A model generated the notes under the pieces. It did no database searches, was not told the origin of the DNA, and worked only from the letters and a program-made list of their open reading frames with translations. Shown here piece after piece: positions 17,292-24,408 of a DNA stretch of 64,000 nucleotides. The first letter of the stretch is position 1, and each line of letters begins with the position of its first letter. Both the position numbers and the translations under genes were made by a program. The DNA comes from Paracoccus sp. N5. GTDB taxonomy: Bacteria; Pseudomonadota; Alphaproteobacteria; Rhodobacterales; Rhodobacteraceae. The stretch lies in assembly GCF_000371965.1 (NCBI RefSeq), contig NZ_AQUO01000001.1, positions 496,001-560,000 on the forward strand, read 5' to 3'.

Positions 17292-18716
17292 ATGGCCCTG
17301 AACACGCTTTCCGGCCGATTCGCCCTGCTGACGGGCATTTTCGTGCTGCTGGCCGAATTGCTGATCCTGCTGCCCTCGCTTGCGAACTACCGGCTGGATT
17401 TCCTGGAATCGCGCCTGGAGCGGGCGCAGATCGCCAGCCTCGCGCTGCTGGCGACCGACGAATCGCTGGCCTCGGACCTGGAATCCGAGCTGCTGGAAAA
17501 CGCCGGCGTCTTCAACGTGGTGCTGCGCCGGAACGACGTGCGCCAGCTGGTACTGTCCTCGCCGATCCCGGGGCCGATCTCGGCCACCTACGACCTGCGC
17601 GAACAGCCGTTCTGGAACTCGGCGCGCGATGCGCTGGCCCAGCTCTTCGATCCGCAGAACAAGGTGATCCGCATCATCGGCGCCCCGGTCAACCAGGCCG
17701 GCCAGCTGATCGAGATCACCATGGACACGGCCCGGCTGCGCACCGAGATGATCGATTACGGGTTGCGGCTGCTGGCGATCTCGGCCGCCTTCTCGATCCT
17801 GACGGCGCTGCTTCTGAACATCGCGGCGCAGCGGCTGCTTCTGGTGCCGATCCGGCGCGTCATCAGCCACATGACCGCCTATGCCGGCGCGCCCGAGGAC
17901 GCCCGCGCCATCATCACCCCCACCGCCCGCCTGGCCGAGCTGAACGAGGCCGAGACGGCGCTGGCCGCCATGCAGCGCACCGTGACCTCGGCCCTGAAGC
18001 AGAAGGACCGGCTGGCGCAGCTGGGCCAGGCGGTGGCGCGCATCAGCCACGACCTGCGCAACATCCTGACCACGGCGCAGATCTTTGCCGACCGGCTGGA
18101 GACCAGCGCCGACCCCGCCGTGCGCCGCGCGGCACCCAAGCTGGTCAACTCGATCAGCCGCGCCGTGAACCTGTGCGAGACCACGCTGGCCTTCGGCAAG
18201 GCCGAGGAGCCGGCGCCATCGCTGTCGCGCTTCAACCTTTCCGCGCTGGTGACCGAGGTGACCGAGGGCGAGGCGCTGGCCGCCGACCGGCTGGACGGGG
18301 CCGAGCCGATCGAGTTCCTGACCGACGTGCCGCCCGGCCTGTCGGTCAGGGCCGACCGCGACCAGCTGTTCCGGGTGCTGTCGAACCTGGTGCGCAACGC
18401 CCGCCAGGCCATCGAGGCGACGCGCCAGCCCGGCACCATCGAGATCGGCGCCGGCGAGGACGAACAGGAATGGTGGATCCGCATCGGCGACACCGGCCCC
18501 GGCCTGCCGAAGAAGGCGCGCGACTTCCTGTTCCAGCCCTTCTCGGGCGGCTCGCGCAAGGGCGGCACCGGGCTGGGGCTGGCCATCGCCGCCGATCTGG
18601 TGCGCAACCACGGCGGCCGGCTGGAACTTCTGCGCAGCGACGAGGACGGCACCCAGTTCATCCTGCACCTGCCGCGCGAGCTGGCGATTCCGGTGTCGCG
18701 GGCGGAAATCGCCTGA
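17292..18716 (+). CDS. Membrane-bound sensor histidine kinase
   Basis: A protein of 474 residues from ATG 17292 (MALNTLSGRF); the frame is open upstream but without a supporting site. Two membrane helices (about 8-30 and 160-182) enclose a periplasmic sensor domain and are followed by a HAMP-like linker. The kinase core has the H-box ARISHDLRNI with His253, N-box NLVRNARQAI, G1 DTGPGLP and G2 GGTGLGLAIA. No response regulator gene is adjacent, so its partner is elsewhere and the signal is unknown. Confidence 0.92.
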   Translation: MALNTLSGRFALLTGIFVLLAELLILLPSLANYRLDFLESRLERAQIASLALLATDESLASDLESELLENAGVFNVVLRRNDVRQLVLSSPIPGPISATYDLREQPFWNSARDALAQLFDPQNKVIRIIGAPVNQAGQLIEITMDTARLRTEMIDYGLRLLAISAAFSILTALLLNIAAQRLLLVPIRRVISHMTAYAGAPEDARAIITPTARLAELNEAETALAAMQRTVTSALKQKDRLAQLGQAVARISHDLRNILTTAQIFADRLETSADPAVRRAAPKLVNSISRAVNLCETTLAFGKAEEPAPSLSRFNLSALVTEVTEGEALAADRLDGAEPIEFLTDVPPGLSVRADRDQLFRVLSNLVRNARQAIEATRQPGTIEIGAGEDEQEWWIRIGDTGPGLPKKARDFLFQPFSGGSRKGGTGLGLAIAADLVRNHGGRLELLRSDEDGTQFILHLPRELAIPVSRAEIA

Positions 18717-18772
18717 AAACACGGGCATTCGCGGGGGTGCGGAAAAAGATTTCCGAAAAGGCGATTTTGGCC

Positions 18773-18801
18773 TTGCACCCCCCCGGAGCTATCTCTAGAT
18801 A
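18773..18801 (+). promoter_or_regulatory. Probable promoter of tRNA-Arg(ACG)
   Basis: A -35 like TTGCAC (18773-18778) and a -10 like TAGATA (18796-18801) are separated by exactly 17 bp. Transcription would begin a few bases before the mature tRNA 5' end at 18815. Confidence 0.55.
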
Positions 18802-18814
18802 ACCGCCTCACAGC

Positions 18815-18891
18815 GGACCCGTAGCTCAGCTGGATAGAGCACCAGACTACGAATCTGGGGGTCGGGCGTTCGAATCGCTCCGGGTCCGCCA
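18815..18891 (+). tRNA. tRNA-Arg (anticodon ACG)
   Basis: 77 nt with an encoded CCA. The acceptor arm GGACCCG pairs with CGGGTCC, followed by G73 and CCA at 18889-18891. The D-arm starts TAGCTC, the anticodon loop CTACGAA places ACG at 18849-18851, and the T-loop is GTTCGAAT. ACG (A34 usually edited to inosine) reads CGU, CGC and CGA. Confidence 0.97.
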
Positions 18892-18898
18892 TTTATCC

Positions 18899-18924
18899 AG
18901 ATAAATCATTGTTGTTATTTATCT
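18899..18924. terminator. AT-rich hairpin after tRNA-Arg(ACG)
   Basis: An 8-bp inverted repeat AGATAAAT / ATTTATCT (18899-18906 and 18917-18924) with a 10-nt loop, 7 bp after the tRNA. It stands out in GC-rich DNA and may help end the transcript, but the stem is weak and no long T-run follows. Confidence 0.35.
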
Positions 18925-19034
18925 TTCTGGAAGCGGTTGAAATTCACCCGCACAACAACCCCACATCTTCAGAATACCTGGAAGGCACTGATAGCGACAG
19001 GATCTGACGCCCGACCGAAGCCGGCTCGGTGGTA

Positions 19035-19205
19035 TCAGGCGACGAGCGCGGGCCTCGGCCAGAAGGGGTGGTCAGGGCGAGAAAGCTCACTGTCCCCGCG
19101 CGCCATATAAGCGATCACTTTGGCGATGGAGTCGCGGGGGCTTTCGCTGGGCATTTCCATCATCCGGTCCTCCATCTCGATCCGCCGGTGCCACTCGCGT
19201 TCCAT
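19035..19205 (-). CDS. Small uncharacterised phage-associated protein
   Basis: An intact 56-residue frame beginning MEREWHRRIEMEDRMMEMPS and ending FWPRPALVA. Its ATG lies 4 bp after the stop of the capsid fragment on the same strand, a spacing expected of an ancestral phage operon. It is acidic-basic mixed, probably helical and without a recognised domain. Whether it is still expressed next to so much debris is doubtful. Confidence 0.45.
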   Translation of the reverse strand: MEREWHRRIEMEDRMMEMPSESPRDSIAKVIAYMARGDSELSRPDHPFWPRPALVA

Positions 19206-19208
19206 GCG

Positions 19209-19504
19209 TCAACTCTCGCCATCGCCCCGCTCGATCAGGCGGATTGCCTTGGTGTCGGTCGGGGCAGCGCCCAGGCGGCGGAAGCGATAGAGCTTGATCC
19301 AGCCCGGCTTGGCCACTTCGTCGCGCACGGCATAGAGCGTTTGCAGATCCGCGATCGGACCGCCGCGACGGAAATTCCCGAAGGCAATCGGCGTGTTGCC
19401 GGCTTCTACAGCGGCCTTTCTTCGGCGATCTCGACCGGATAGCCCAGCAGCGTGGCGGGCTGCGTGCGAAGCGTGACATCCTGAAGAAGCTGCGGCTTTT
19501 CCCG
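19209..19504 (-). pseudogene. C-terminal fragment of an HK97-type phage major capsid protein
   Basis: Two adjacent frames together spell the end of an HK97-fold capsid protein. The upstream frame gives TQPATLLGYPVEIAEERPL and then stops. The downstream frame gives NTPIAFGNFRRGGPIADLQT and KLYRFRRLGAAPTDTKAIRL to the natural end at 19209. The LLGYPVE and tPIAFGdF steps are characteristic of this family. A frameshift near 19405 and loss of the N-terminal two thirds make it a relic. It differs from the capsid gene of the island at 22675. Confidence 0.7.
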
Positions 19505-20231
19505 CGCGCAAGGCGATATGAGGTTCGCCCTCATCGCCGAACACGCCACATCGGCCGGTCAGCTGGCTGGCGAGGTTCCGGAGGCTTCGCGGTCCGGCTT
19601 CCACGCCTAGCTCAGGCATTTGGTTTGATACCTGTGGCGCCTCTGGAACCGATGCAGACATTTCTGGACGCGGCTGAAGGCGCGTCGGGGCGATGCGGGC
19701 ATCCGTGCCCTGAGCCCCGCCGATGCAAAAGCCGCTCTTGAAGCCCATCTCGCAGCCGTAGGGCTTAAGGGCAAGCGCGAGGGAATGCGAATGGCGGCAG
19801 AAATTGCTGCGGTAAAGCCGCGTAAAGGCGGTAGACCATTATCAGGCCCTCACCATGCTGGAATCAGGGATGGCCGCAATGAAGCATCGCGCCTATAACC
19901 CCATCCTGCGCATCGCGAAAGCGGCGGGGGTGGCCGGCGTGACACCGAACTTCCTGCGGCACAACCGCCGCAACGCACATGGCCCGCGCCGGCGTGCCGC
20001 TGTGGAAGATCGCCAAGGTGCTGGAATCGGGGCCGTCACGTTCGGTTTTCTTTGCGTCCCGATGGACGCGCAAAAGCTCTTTTGGTTCGTGGCCGTGTCT
20101 TATGGCGCCCCCGCCCTCCTGAGCGTCGTTTGATGGCTGCGCCCAAAACAGCGCCCAAATGCTGTATGTCAGACGCCAGAAAAGGCCGCATCATCAGGGA
20201 ACTTTATAGTTCATTTTCAGATTCTTGTGAA
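19505..20231. other. Decayed phage-type DNA, no intact gene
   Basis: About 727 bp between the capsid relic and the att copy. An ATG-less open stretch on the + strand (about 19629-19898; LSPADAKAALEAHLAAVGLKG) has protein-like composition but no recognised family. The integrase relic at 19855 follows. The last 130 bp hold only a short + frame ending just before the att copy. Confidence 0.5.
19855..20060 (+). pseudogene. Tyrosine integrase relic, frameshifted
   Basis: One frame gives KAAGVAGVTPNFLRHNRRN, which resembles the TPHxLRHT step carrying the catalytic HxxR of phage integrases. The next frame continues with MARAGVPLWKIAKVLESG, the usual following segment (AGVPLWxIAxxLGHS). One frameshift near 19977 joins them. 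The catalytic tyrosine region is not recognisable. It runs toward the att copy at 20232. Confidence 0.6.
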
Positions 20232-20272
20232 TGGTGACCCCGACAGGATTTGAACCTGTAACCTGCCCCTTA
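20232..20272. repeat. Distal att copy (duplicated 3' end of tRNA-Arg), left part
   Basis: Matches tRNA 32428-32468 (CCA end to anticodon loop) with two differences, at 20243 (A for G) and 20259 (T for C). The rest of the core (GGAGGG, 21126-21131) lies beyond the IS inserted here. The two substitutions fall on the two partners of one T-stem base pair (49-65), turning G-C into A-U. Confidence 0.85.
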
Positions 20273-20339
20273 GGTCGTGTTGACAAAAGGGATTCCTCTG
20301 GCAGTCGTCCTATGATTCAAGCTCATCTCTACGTGGGAG

Positions 20340-20765
20340 ATGAACTTGGCACGCAACCTGATATCCGACGATGAGTGGACCTTCTTCGAGGGCTTCATTC
20401 GTGCCGTCCGGCACCCTAACGGGCGGAAACCTGCGGACCATCGTCTTGTTCTGAATGGTATATTCTGGATCGCAAGGACTGGTGCGCCATGGCGCGATCT
20501 GCCCGAAGAGTTTGGCAAGTGGTCCTCGGTCTACCGTCAGTTCCGCCGCTGGACTTTGGCGGGACTGTGGGAGGATATCCTGGATGCGCTGAACCACGCT
20601 GGGATCGCGCCAGACAAGCTCCAGATGGTTGATAGCACTGTGATCCGCGCCCATCATCATGCGGCGGGCGCAAAAGGGGGACTCCGAAAGAGGCTCTTGG
20701 CCGTTCGAGAGGCGGCTTCTCGACCAAGATCCATCTCCGCGTCAACGGCGCAGGCCTCCCGATGA
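20340..20765 (+). CDS. IS5-family transposase, N-terminal frame (OrfA)
   Basis: A protein of 141 residues. The N-terminal helix-turn-helix (ISDDEWTFFEGFI) and RTGAPWRDLPEEFGKWSSVY are typical of IS5/IS427 transposases, and MVDSTVIRAHHH supplies the first catalytic Asp. After residue 111 the frame loses similarity. A -1 shift at the run AAAAGGGGG (about 20671-20679) would give GTPKEALGRSRGGFSTKIHL and continue into OrfB, so a programmed frameshift making a fused DDE transposase is likely. Confidence 0.9.
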   Translation: MNLARNLISDDEWTFFEGFIRAVRHPNGRKPADHRLVLNGIFWIARTGAPWRDLPEEFGKWSSVYRQFRRWTLAGLWEDILDALNHAGIAPDKLQMVDSTVIRAHHHAAGAKGGLRKRLLAVREAASRPRSISASTAQASR

Positions 20766-21121
20766 GGACCGAGATCACGCCGGGGCAGGATTCCGACTAC
20801 ACCGGCTATGATATGGTGATGGCCGACAACCTGCCGCAACCAGCAGTTCTGGTCGCCGACAGGGGCTATGACTCTGATAAAATTCGGGAAGACATCGAGA
20901 GCCGCAACGCCCTGCCCATGATACCGATGCGAAGGAACCGAAGGGTGCGCAAGGCTGTCGACATGACCATCTACACCCTGCGCAACATGGTCGAGCGCTG
21001 CTTCAACAAGCTGAAAAATAGCCGCCGCCTTGCAACCCGCTACGACAAAACCGCCGAAAGCTTCCTTGGCTTCGTCGACGTCGCCTGCATCAGGCTCTGG
21101 CTCCGCCATTTGTCAACATGA
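20762..21121 (+). CDS. IS5-family transposase, C-terminal frame (OrfB)
   Basis: A protein of 119 residues carrying the rest of the DDE domain: second Asp in LVADRGYDSD and the C-terminal block TLRNMVERCFNKLKNSRRLA with the catalytic Glu. It overlaps OrfA by 4 bp (ATGA), but the functional product is probably the frameshift fusion with OrfA rather than this frame alone. Confidence 0.88.
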   Translation: MRTEITPGQDSDYTGYDMVMADNLPQPAVLVADRGYDSDKIREDIESRNALPMIPMRRNRRVRKAVDMTIYTLRNMVERCFNKLKNSRRLATRYDKTAESFLGFVDVACIRLWLRHLST

Positions 21122-21145
21122 CCTAGGAGGGTATCGGCCATATTC

Positions 21146-22240
21146 CTATTTCCCCTTATTTTTCATGTTGATGCCAATAATTCTAGCCGGCGGCTGTACT
21201 GAACTTGTACGAAACCGCGCCCGGATTTCAGCCTCGTCCGCCTCGGCATGGCCATAGGTCCGCAGCGGCAATGTCACGTCCGCCCAGCGGCCGGCCTTGG
21301 CAGCCGTCACCGGGTCCACGCCCTGGCGCACCGTCAATTCGGTGAAGAACCCGTGCCGCCCGGCCTCATGCGCCCCCAGCGGCGCAATGCCAGCAAGCTT
21401 GCAAATTGTCCGCCAGCGTTTCCGATAGCCGGTCGGGGTCGCATACCCGAACACGCGCGGCGCGCCTACCTCGCCCGTCTTGCGGTTCTTCGGCCGCTTC
21501 GGCGGCAGGTTCGCCAATTCGATCATCATTTCATGCGAGATGGTCACCCAGGTCGCATCATGCCCCTTCTGCGCTTTGACCATGACGCGCCTGTTCATCA
21601 GATCCAGATCGCCAGGTTCCAGCGAAACAGCCTGATCTATCCGCGCCGCCGTTTCGAACATGAACCGGGCCATGGCGGCGTTGTAAGGATCGGCCGCAGC
21701 GCAGAACGCCGCAACCCACTCGCGGCTCCCCGGCCGGCGCTCGATCCGGCTTGGCTTGCCCCGGCGCTGATCCTGTGCGACCCGCTCAAACTTGTCGTAA
21801 CGCTTCACGCGCAGATAGGGCGTCTTGCGCACCTCGTGGGCGTGGTTGATGACCGCACGGGCCGGGGTGACAATCTCGCGCCACCAGGTATCCGTCGCCG
21901 CCAGCGGCTTGAGCTTCGGCCCGAGGTCCTTGAGCATTTGCCCCGTAATCTCCGACAGCGACCGATCCCCGATTTCCTCCGTGATCGGGATGAGCTGTTT
22001 TGCGGCCTTGGGTGTGGCGGGATACAGCATCACGGCATCCGCAAAGGTCAGGGCCGCTTCGTCGCCAACGATGTGACGACGCCTTTGCCGATCTGTTTCG
22101 GCGGCAATCCAGTCCCGCGCGCCAGCTTCGTCAGTCGATCCAGTGCTTTCGCGGTAGTAGCCGGTGATCGGCGCCCCGTGCAGTTCGACGCGGCCCCGGA
22201 CCCACCAGATTTTTCCCCGTCGATAGATTTCGAGCGGCAC
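21146..22240 (-). CDS. Tyrosine recombinase (island integrase)
   Basis: A protein of 364 residues from GTG 22240, which has GGAGGG six bases upstream; the ATG at 22312 in the same frame lacks such a site. The N-terminal part is a SAM-like DNA-binding region and the catalytic domain follows (about 170-340). Candidate active-site residues are the Arg in TAARIDQAV, the Lys in VKAQKGH, HxxR in GAHEAGRHGFF and the Trp plus Tyr in AGRWADVTLPLRTYGHAE. It reads toward the distal att copy, ending 15 bp from it, and should catalyse integration into tRNA-Arg(CCT). Confidence 0.92.
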   Translation of the reverse strand: MPLEIYRRGKIWWVRGRVELHGAPITGYYRESTGSTDEAGARDWIAAETDRQRRRHIVGDEAALTFADAVMLYPATPKAAKQLIPITEEIGDRSLSEITGQMLKDLGPKLKPLAATDTWWREIVTPARAVINHAHEVRKTPYLRVKRYDKFERVAQDQRRGKPSRIERRPGSREWVAAFCAAADPYNAAMARFMFETAARIDQAVSLEPGDLDLMNRRVMVKAQKGHDATWVTISHEMMIELANLPPKRPKNRKTGEVGAPRVFGYATPTGYRKRWRTICKLAGIAPLGAHEAGRHGFFTELTVRQGVDPVTAAKAGRWADVTLPLRTYGHAEADEAEIRARFRTSSVQPPARIIGINMKNKGK

Positions 22241-22449
22241 GGTTTGCCCTCCATAAAAATCATGTCGATATGCTCGGGGGTCAGGATCATCGCACCACCA
22301 AGCTTGTAGCAAGCCCCGATCCTATTTGCCCTCTGGCGCAGGGTGCGTTCGGAAATAGCCAGCCCTCGCGCAGCCAGCAATTCAACCCACTGGGCCGGCG
22401 TCTTGCCAGTGTCCAGCACAGTTGAGCCGATGGAAGCCAGGGCGGGCAT
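22048..22449 (-). CDS. Excisionase-like small DNA-binding protein overlapping int
   Basis: A protein of 133 residues. Residues 20-70 read as a winged-helix or helix-turn-helix (WVELLAARGLAISERTLRQR, then KLGGAMILTPEHIDMIF), as in excisionases of Rhodobacterales phages, followed by the CRSKS step seen in such proteins. The reading frame runs 193 bp into the integrase gene in another phase. The C-terminal part (after about residue 75) is therefore less certain. A role in excision is inferred from position and fold-like pattern. Confidence 0.6.
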   Translation of the reverse strand: MPALASIGSTVLDTGKTPAQWVELLAARGLAISERTLRQRANRIGACYKLGGAMILTPEHIDMIFMEGKPCRSKSIDGEKSGGSGAASNCTGRRSPATTAKALDRLTKLARGTGLPPKQIGKGVVTSLATKRP

Positions 22450-22454
22450 CGCTA

Positions 22455-22673
22455 TCAGAATCCCTTGCTGCTCTTGAACCGGACGGCCCCAGGCCGGGAC
22501 GTGCCCGAGGCGCGCTGGATGCGCGCCTCAAGGTCGGCCAGGGTCCGGTCCATGTCGGCGAAGGTCTGGAACTCGACCCGCTCCCCCGCCACCTGAAGGA
22601 CGCGGGCACCCTTCGCGCGCTGGCGAATGAGGGTGTCCCGCATCTCGATCAGCTCATCGACCGAAACCGCCAT
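22455..22673 (-). CDS. Phage head-tail joining protein, gpW-like
   Basis: A protein of 72 residues (MAVSVDELIEMRDTLIRQRA through VRFKSSKGF). Length, the helical N-terminus, the middle beta-like stretch (GERVEFQTFADM) and the LADLEARI helix match gpW-type head-completion proteins of lambdoid phages, which prepare filled heads for tail attachment. It begins 1 bp after the capsid fusion gene. Its presence without tail genes suggests heads that receive a tail made by another phage. Confidence 0.65.
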   Translation of the reverse strand: MAVSVDELIEMRDTLIRQRAKGARVLQVAGERVEFQTFADMDRTLADLEARIQRASGTSRPGAVRFKSSKGF

Positions 22674-22674
22674 G

Positions 22675-24408
22675 TCAGCCCACCCGATACCAGCCGCGGT
22701 GGTCGATCCAGCCGGCGCCGAAGTCCAGGCGGATCTTGGTCTGCACCCCGTCGACCTCGAAGCCGGCGCGGGTTTCGGTCTGCGGGCCGGGCGCGCCTTC
22801 CAAGTAGGCGTATTCCAGCCCGTCCACGCTGGCGGGATCGGCGGCGATGTAGAACTGCTCGTCGTCGGTCAGGCGCGGCTCGACCAGCAGCGACAGCTTC
22901 GAGAACGGGTTCACATCGTCGGTGGTGGTGGCGGTAATCTCCGCGATCAGCTTCTCGCCGGCGGTTTCCAGCTCCGGCGGCACCAGCAGGTAGCGGGGCG
23001 TCACGTCGATCAGCATGCCGCCCAGGCCCTTTTGGCGGCGCATGGCCGTGCGGGCCGCGCTGAGCGTCAGCGTGTCGAAGGCATAGGCGGCGGTGATATT
23101 GGCATGCGCGGCCGAGAACACCGCATTGCCGTCCGACATGGCGGGGTTCGACAGGATCATGTTGACGATGAAATCATTCTCGAAGGCGCGGGCCGCGATG
23201 CCCATCTTGCGCGGCAGATCGGTGAAGGCCCCCAGATCGTCGTTGATCAGCGCCTGGCGCGTGATGCCGATGATCTTGCCGAAGGTGGCGATGCGATAGG
23301 TTTCCTGCGCCTCGTCAATCGTGCCGTGCTTGAACTCGCCGGCCTCGTTGACCTTTTCCAGCGCGGGGGCGTCGCCCAGCTGCAGCTTGCGCTTGAGCCG
23401 GAAATCCCGCGCGGTGGACTGGCGGGCCAATTGGCGCGCACCCGAGGGGGCGGCATTGTAGGCGGCGCGCAGTTCGCGGTTCACCGCATCGCCCAGGATC
23501 AGGGGGAAATCCGAGGTCGTATGCAGGGCGCGCGTCAGGATCGTGTCGCCCGACAGGCCGCTCGTGCTCATACCGCTGCGGCGCAGGGCCTCGCGGGCAT
23601 GGTCCATCGGCGTCATGTAGGCGAAGGCGCGGGCCGGGGCGCTGATTTCATGCTCGGGATGCGAGCGTGCATAGAGGGCTTCGCCGGCGCGGGTCGCGAT
23701 CACCTGGGGGTCATTGTGATCCATGGTGATGTCGGCGCGGGTGCTGCGGGTGCCGGACTGGGCGCTGCGCTCGCGCATGGCGGTGAAAGCCGCCTCGCGG
23801 GCGGTGTTGGCCGTCGCCTCGGCGTCAATCTGGGCGTCGATCCAGCCCTGGTCGAGGCCGGCCGTCGCGGCGATGCTGCGGATCTCCGCGTTGATGGTGG
23901 CGCGGTTCAGCGCCTCGGGGTTGGTGCCCGGCATGTCGTGTTCTCCGTTGCGAAAATGTGCCCCGGCGTCGGCCGGGATCGGGACAATGGAAACCTCGAT
24001 GGCTTCCCATTTGACGGCGGTGCGGACGCGGCGGGCGCCTTCGCGCTCTTCCTTCCACTCGGCCACGCGATAGCCGATGGACAGGCCCCGCAGGGTGCCC
24101 TCGGCAATGTCGGTAAGGATCGCGCGGGCCGCATCGGTGCTGCGCAGCTTGATGCGGACCCAGAGGCCCTCGGCCCGCATCTCGGCGGCCTCGATCACGC
24201 CCAACTGGTCGCGGGTCGAGCCGTTGCGGTGGCCGTCCAGCACGGGCGCCCCGACCAGGCGGGCCGGGTCCATGCCGTCGCGGGCCAGCCGCTCGATGAA
24301 GCCCGCGCGCTGCACGTCCGCGAAGGTCGAGGCGATGGCTTCGACCGTGCGGGCTTCATGGTCCACAGTGGAAACGCGCGGCGTGAAGCCGCGCTGATGG
24401 ATGGTCAT
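22675..24408 (-). CDS. Prohead protease-major capsid protein fusion
   Basis: A protein of 577 residues. Residues 1-155 are an HK97-type prohead protease (LDGHRNGSTRDQLG with the His, TLRGLSIGYRVAEW with the Ser, then EVSIVPIPADAGA). Residues about 160-270 are a charged, scaffold-like segment. Residues about 290-577 are the capsid shell part (LGDAPALEKVNEAGEFKHG, FSAAHANITA, YLLVPPELE, near the end WIDHRGWYRVG). Such fused protease-scaffold-capsid proteins are known in lambda- and Mu-like phages. The start overlaps the portal stop as ATGA. Confidence 0.9.
   Translation of the reverse strand: MTIHQRGFTPRVSTVDHEARTVEAIASTFADVQRAGFIERLARDGMDPARLVGAPVLDGHRNGSTRDQLGVIEAAEMRAEGLWVRIKLRSTDAARAILTDIAEGTLRGLSIGYRVAEWKEEREGARRVRTAVKWEAIEVSIVPIPADAGAHFRNGEHDMPGTNPEALNRATINAEIRSIAATAGLDQGWIDAQIDAEATANTAREAAFTAMRERSAQSGTRSTRADITMDHNDPQVIATRAGEALYARSHPEHEISAPARAFAYMTPMDHAREALRRSGMSTSGLSGDTILTRALHTTSDFPLILGDAVNRELRAAYNAAPSGARQLARQSTARDFRLKRKLQLGDAPALEKVNEAGEFKHGTIDEAQETYRIATFGKIIGITRQALINDDLGAFTDLPRKMGIAARAFENDFIVNMILSNPAMSDGNAVFSAAHANITAAYAFDTLTLSAARTAMRRQKGLGGMLIDVTPRYLLVPPELETAGEKLIAEITATTTDDVNPFSKLSLLVEPRLTDDEQFYIAADPASVDGLEYAYLEGAPGPQTETRAGFEVDGVQTKIRLDFGAGWIDHRGWYRVG

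Larger units (their letters stand above)
20273..21123 (+). mobile_element. IS5-family insertion sequence (IS427 group, IS1248-like), copy 1
   Basis: An 851-bp element with terminal inverted repeats GGTCGTGTTGACAAA (left) and GGTCATGTTGACAAAT (right, read inward), flanked by TA on both sides (20271-20272, 21124-21125). It has two overlapping transposase frames, as in the IS427 group. It sits inside the distal att copy; removing it with one TA restores the tRNA match. No difference from the copy at 62794 was noticed. Confidence 0.93.
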
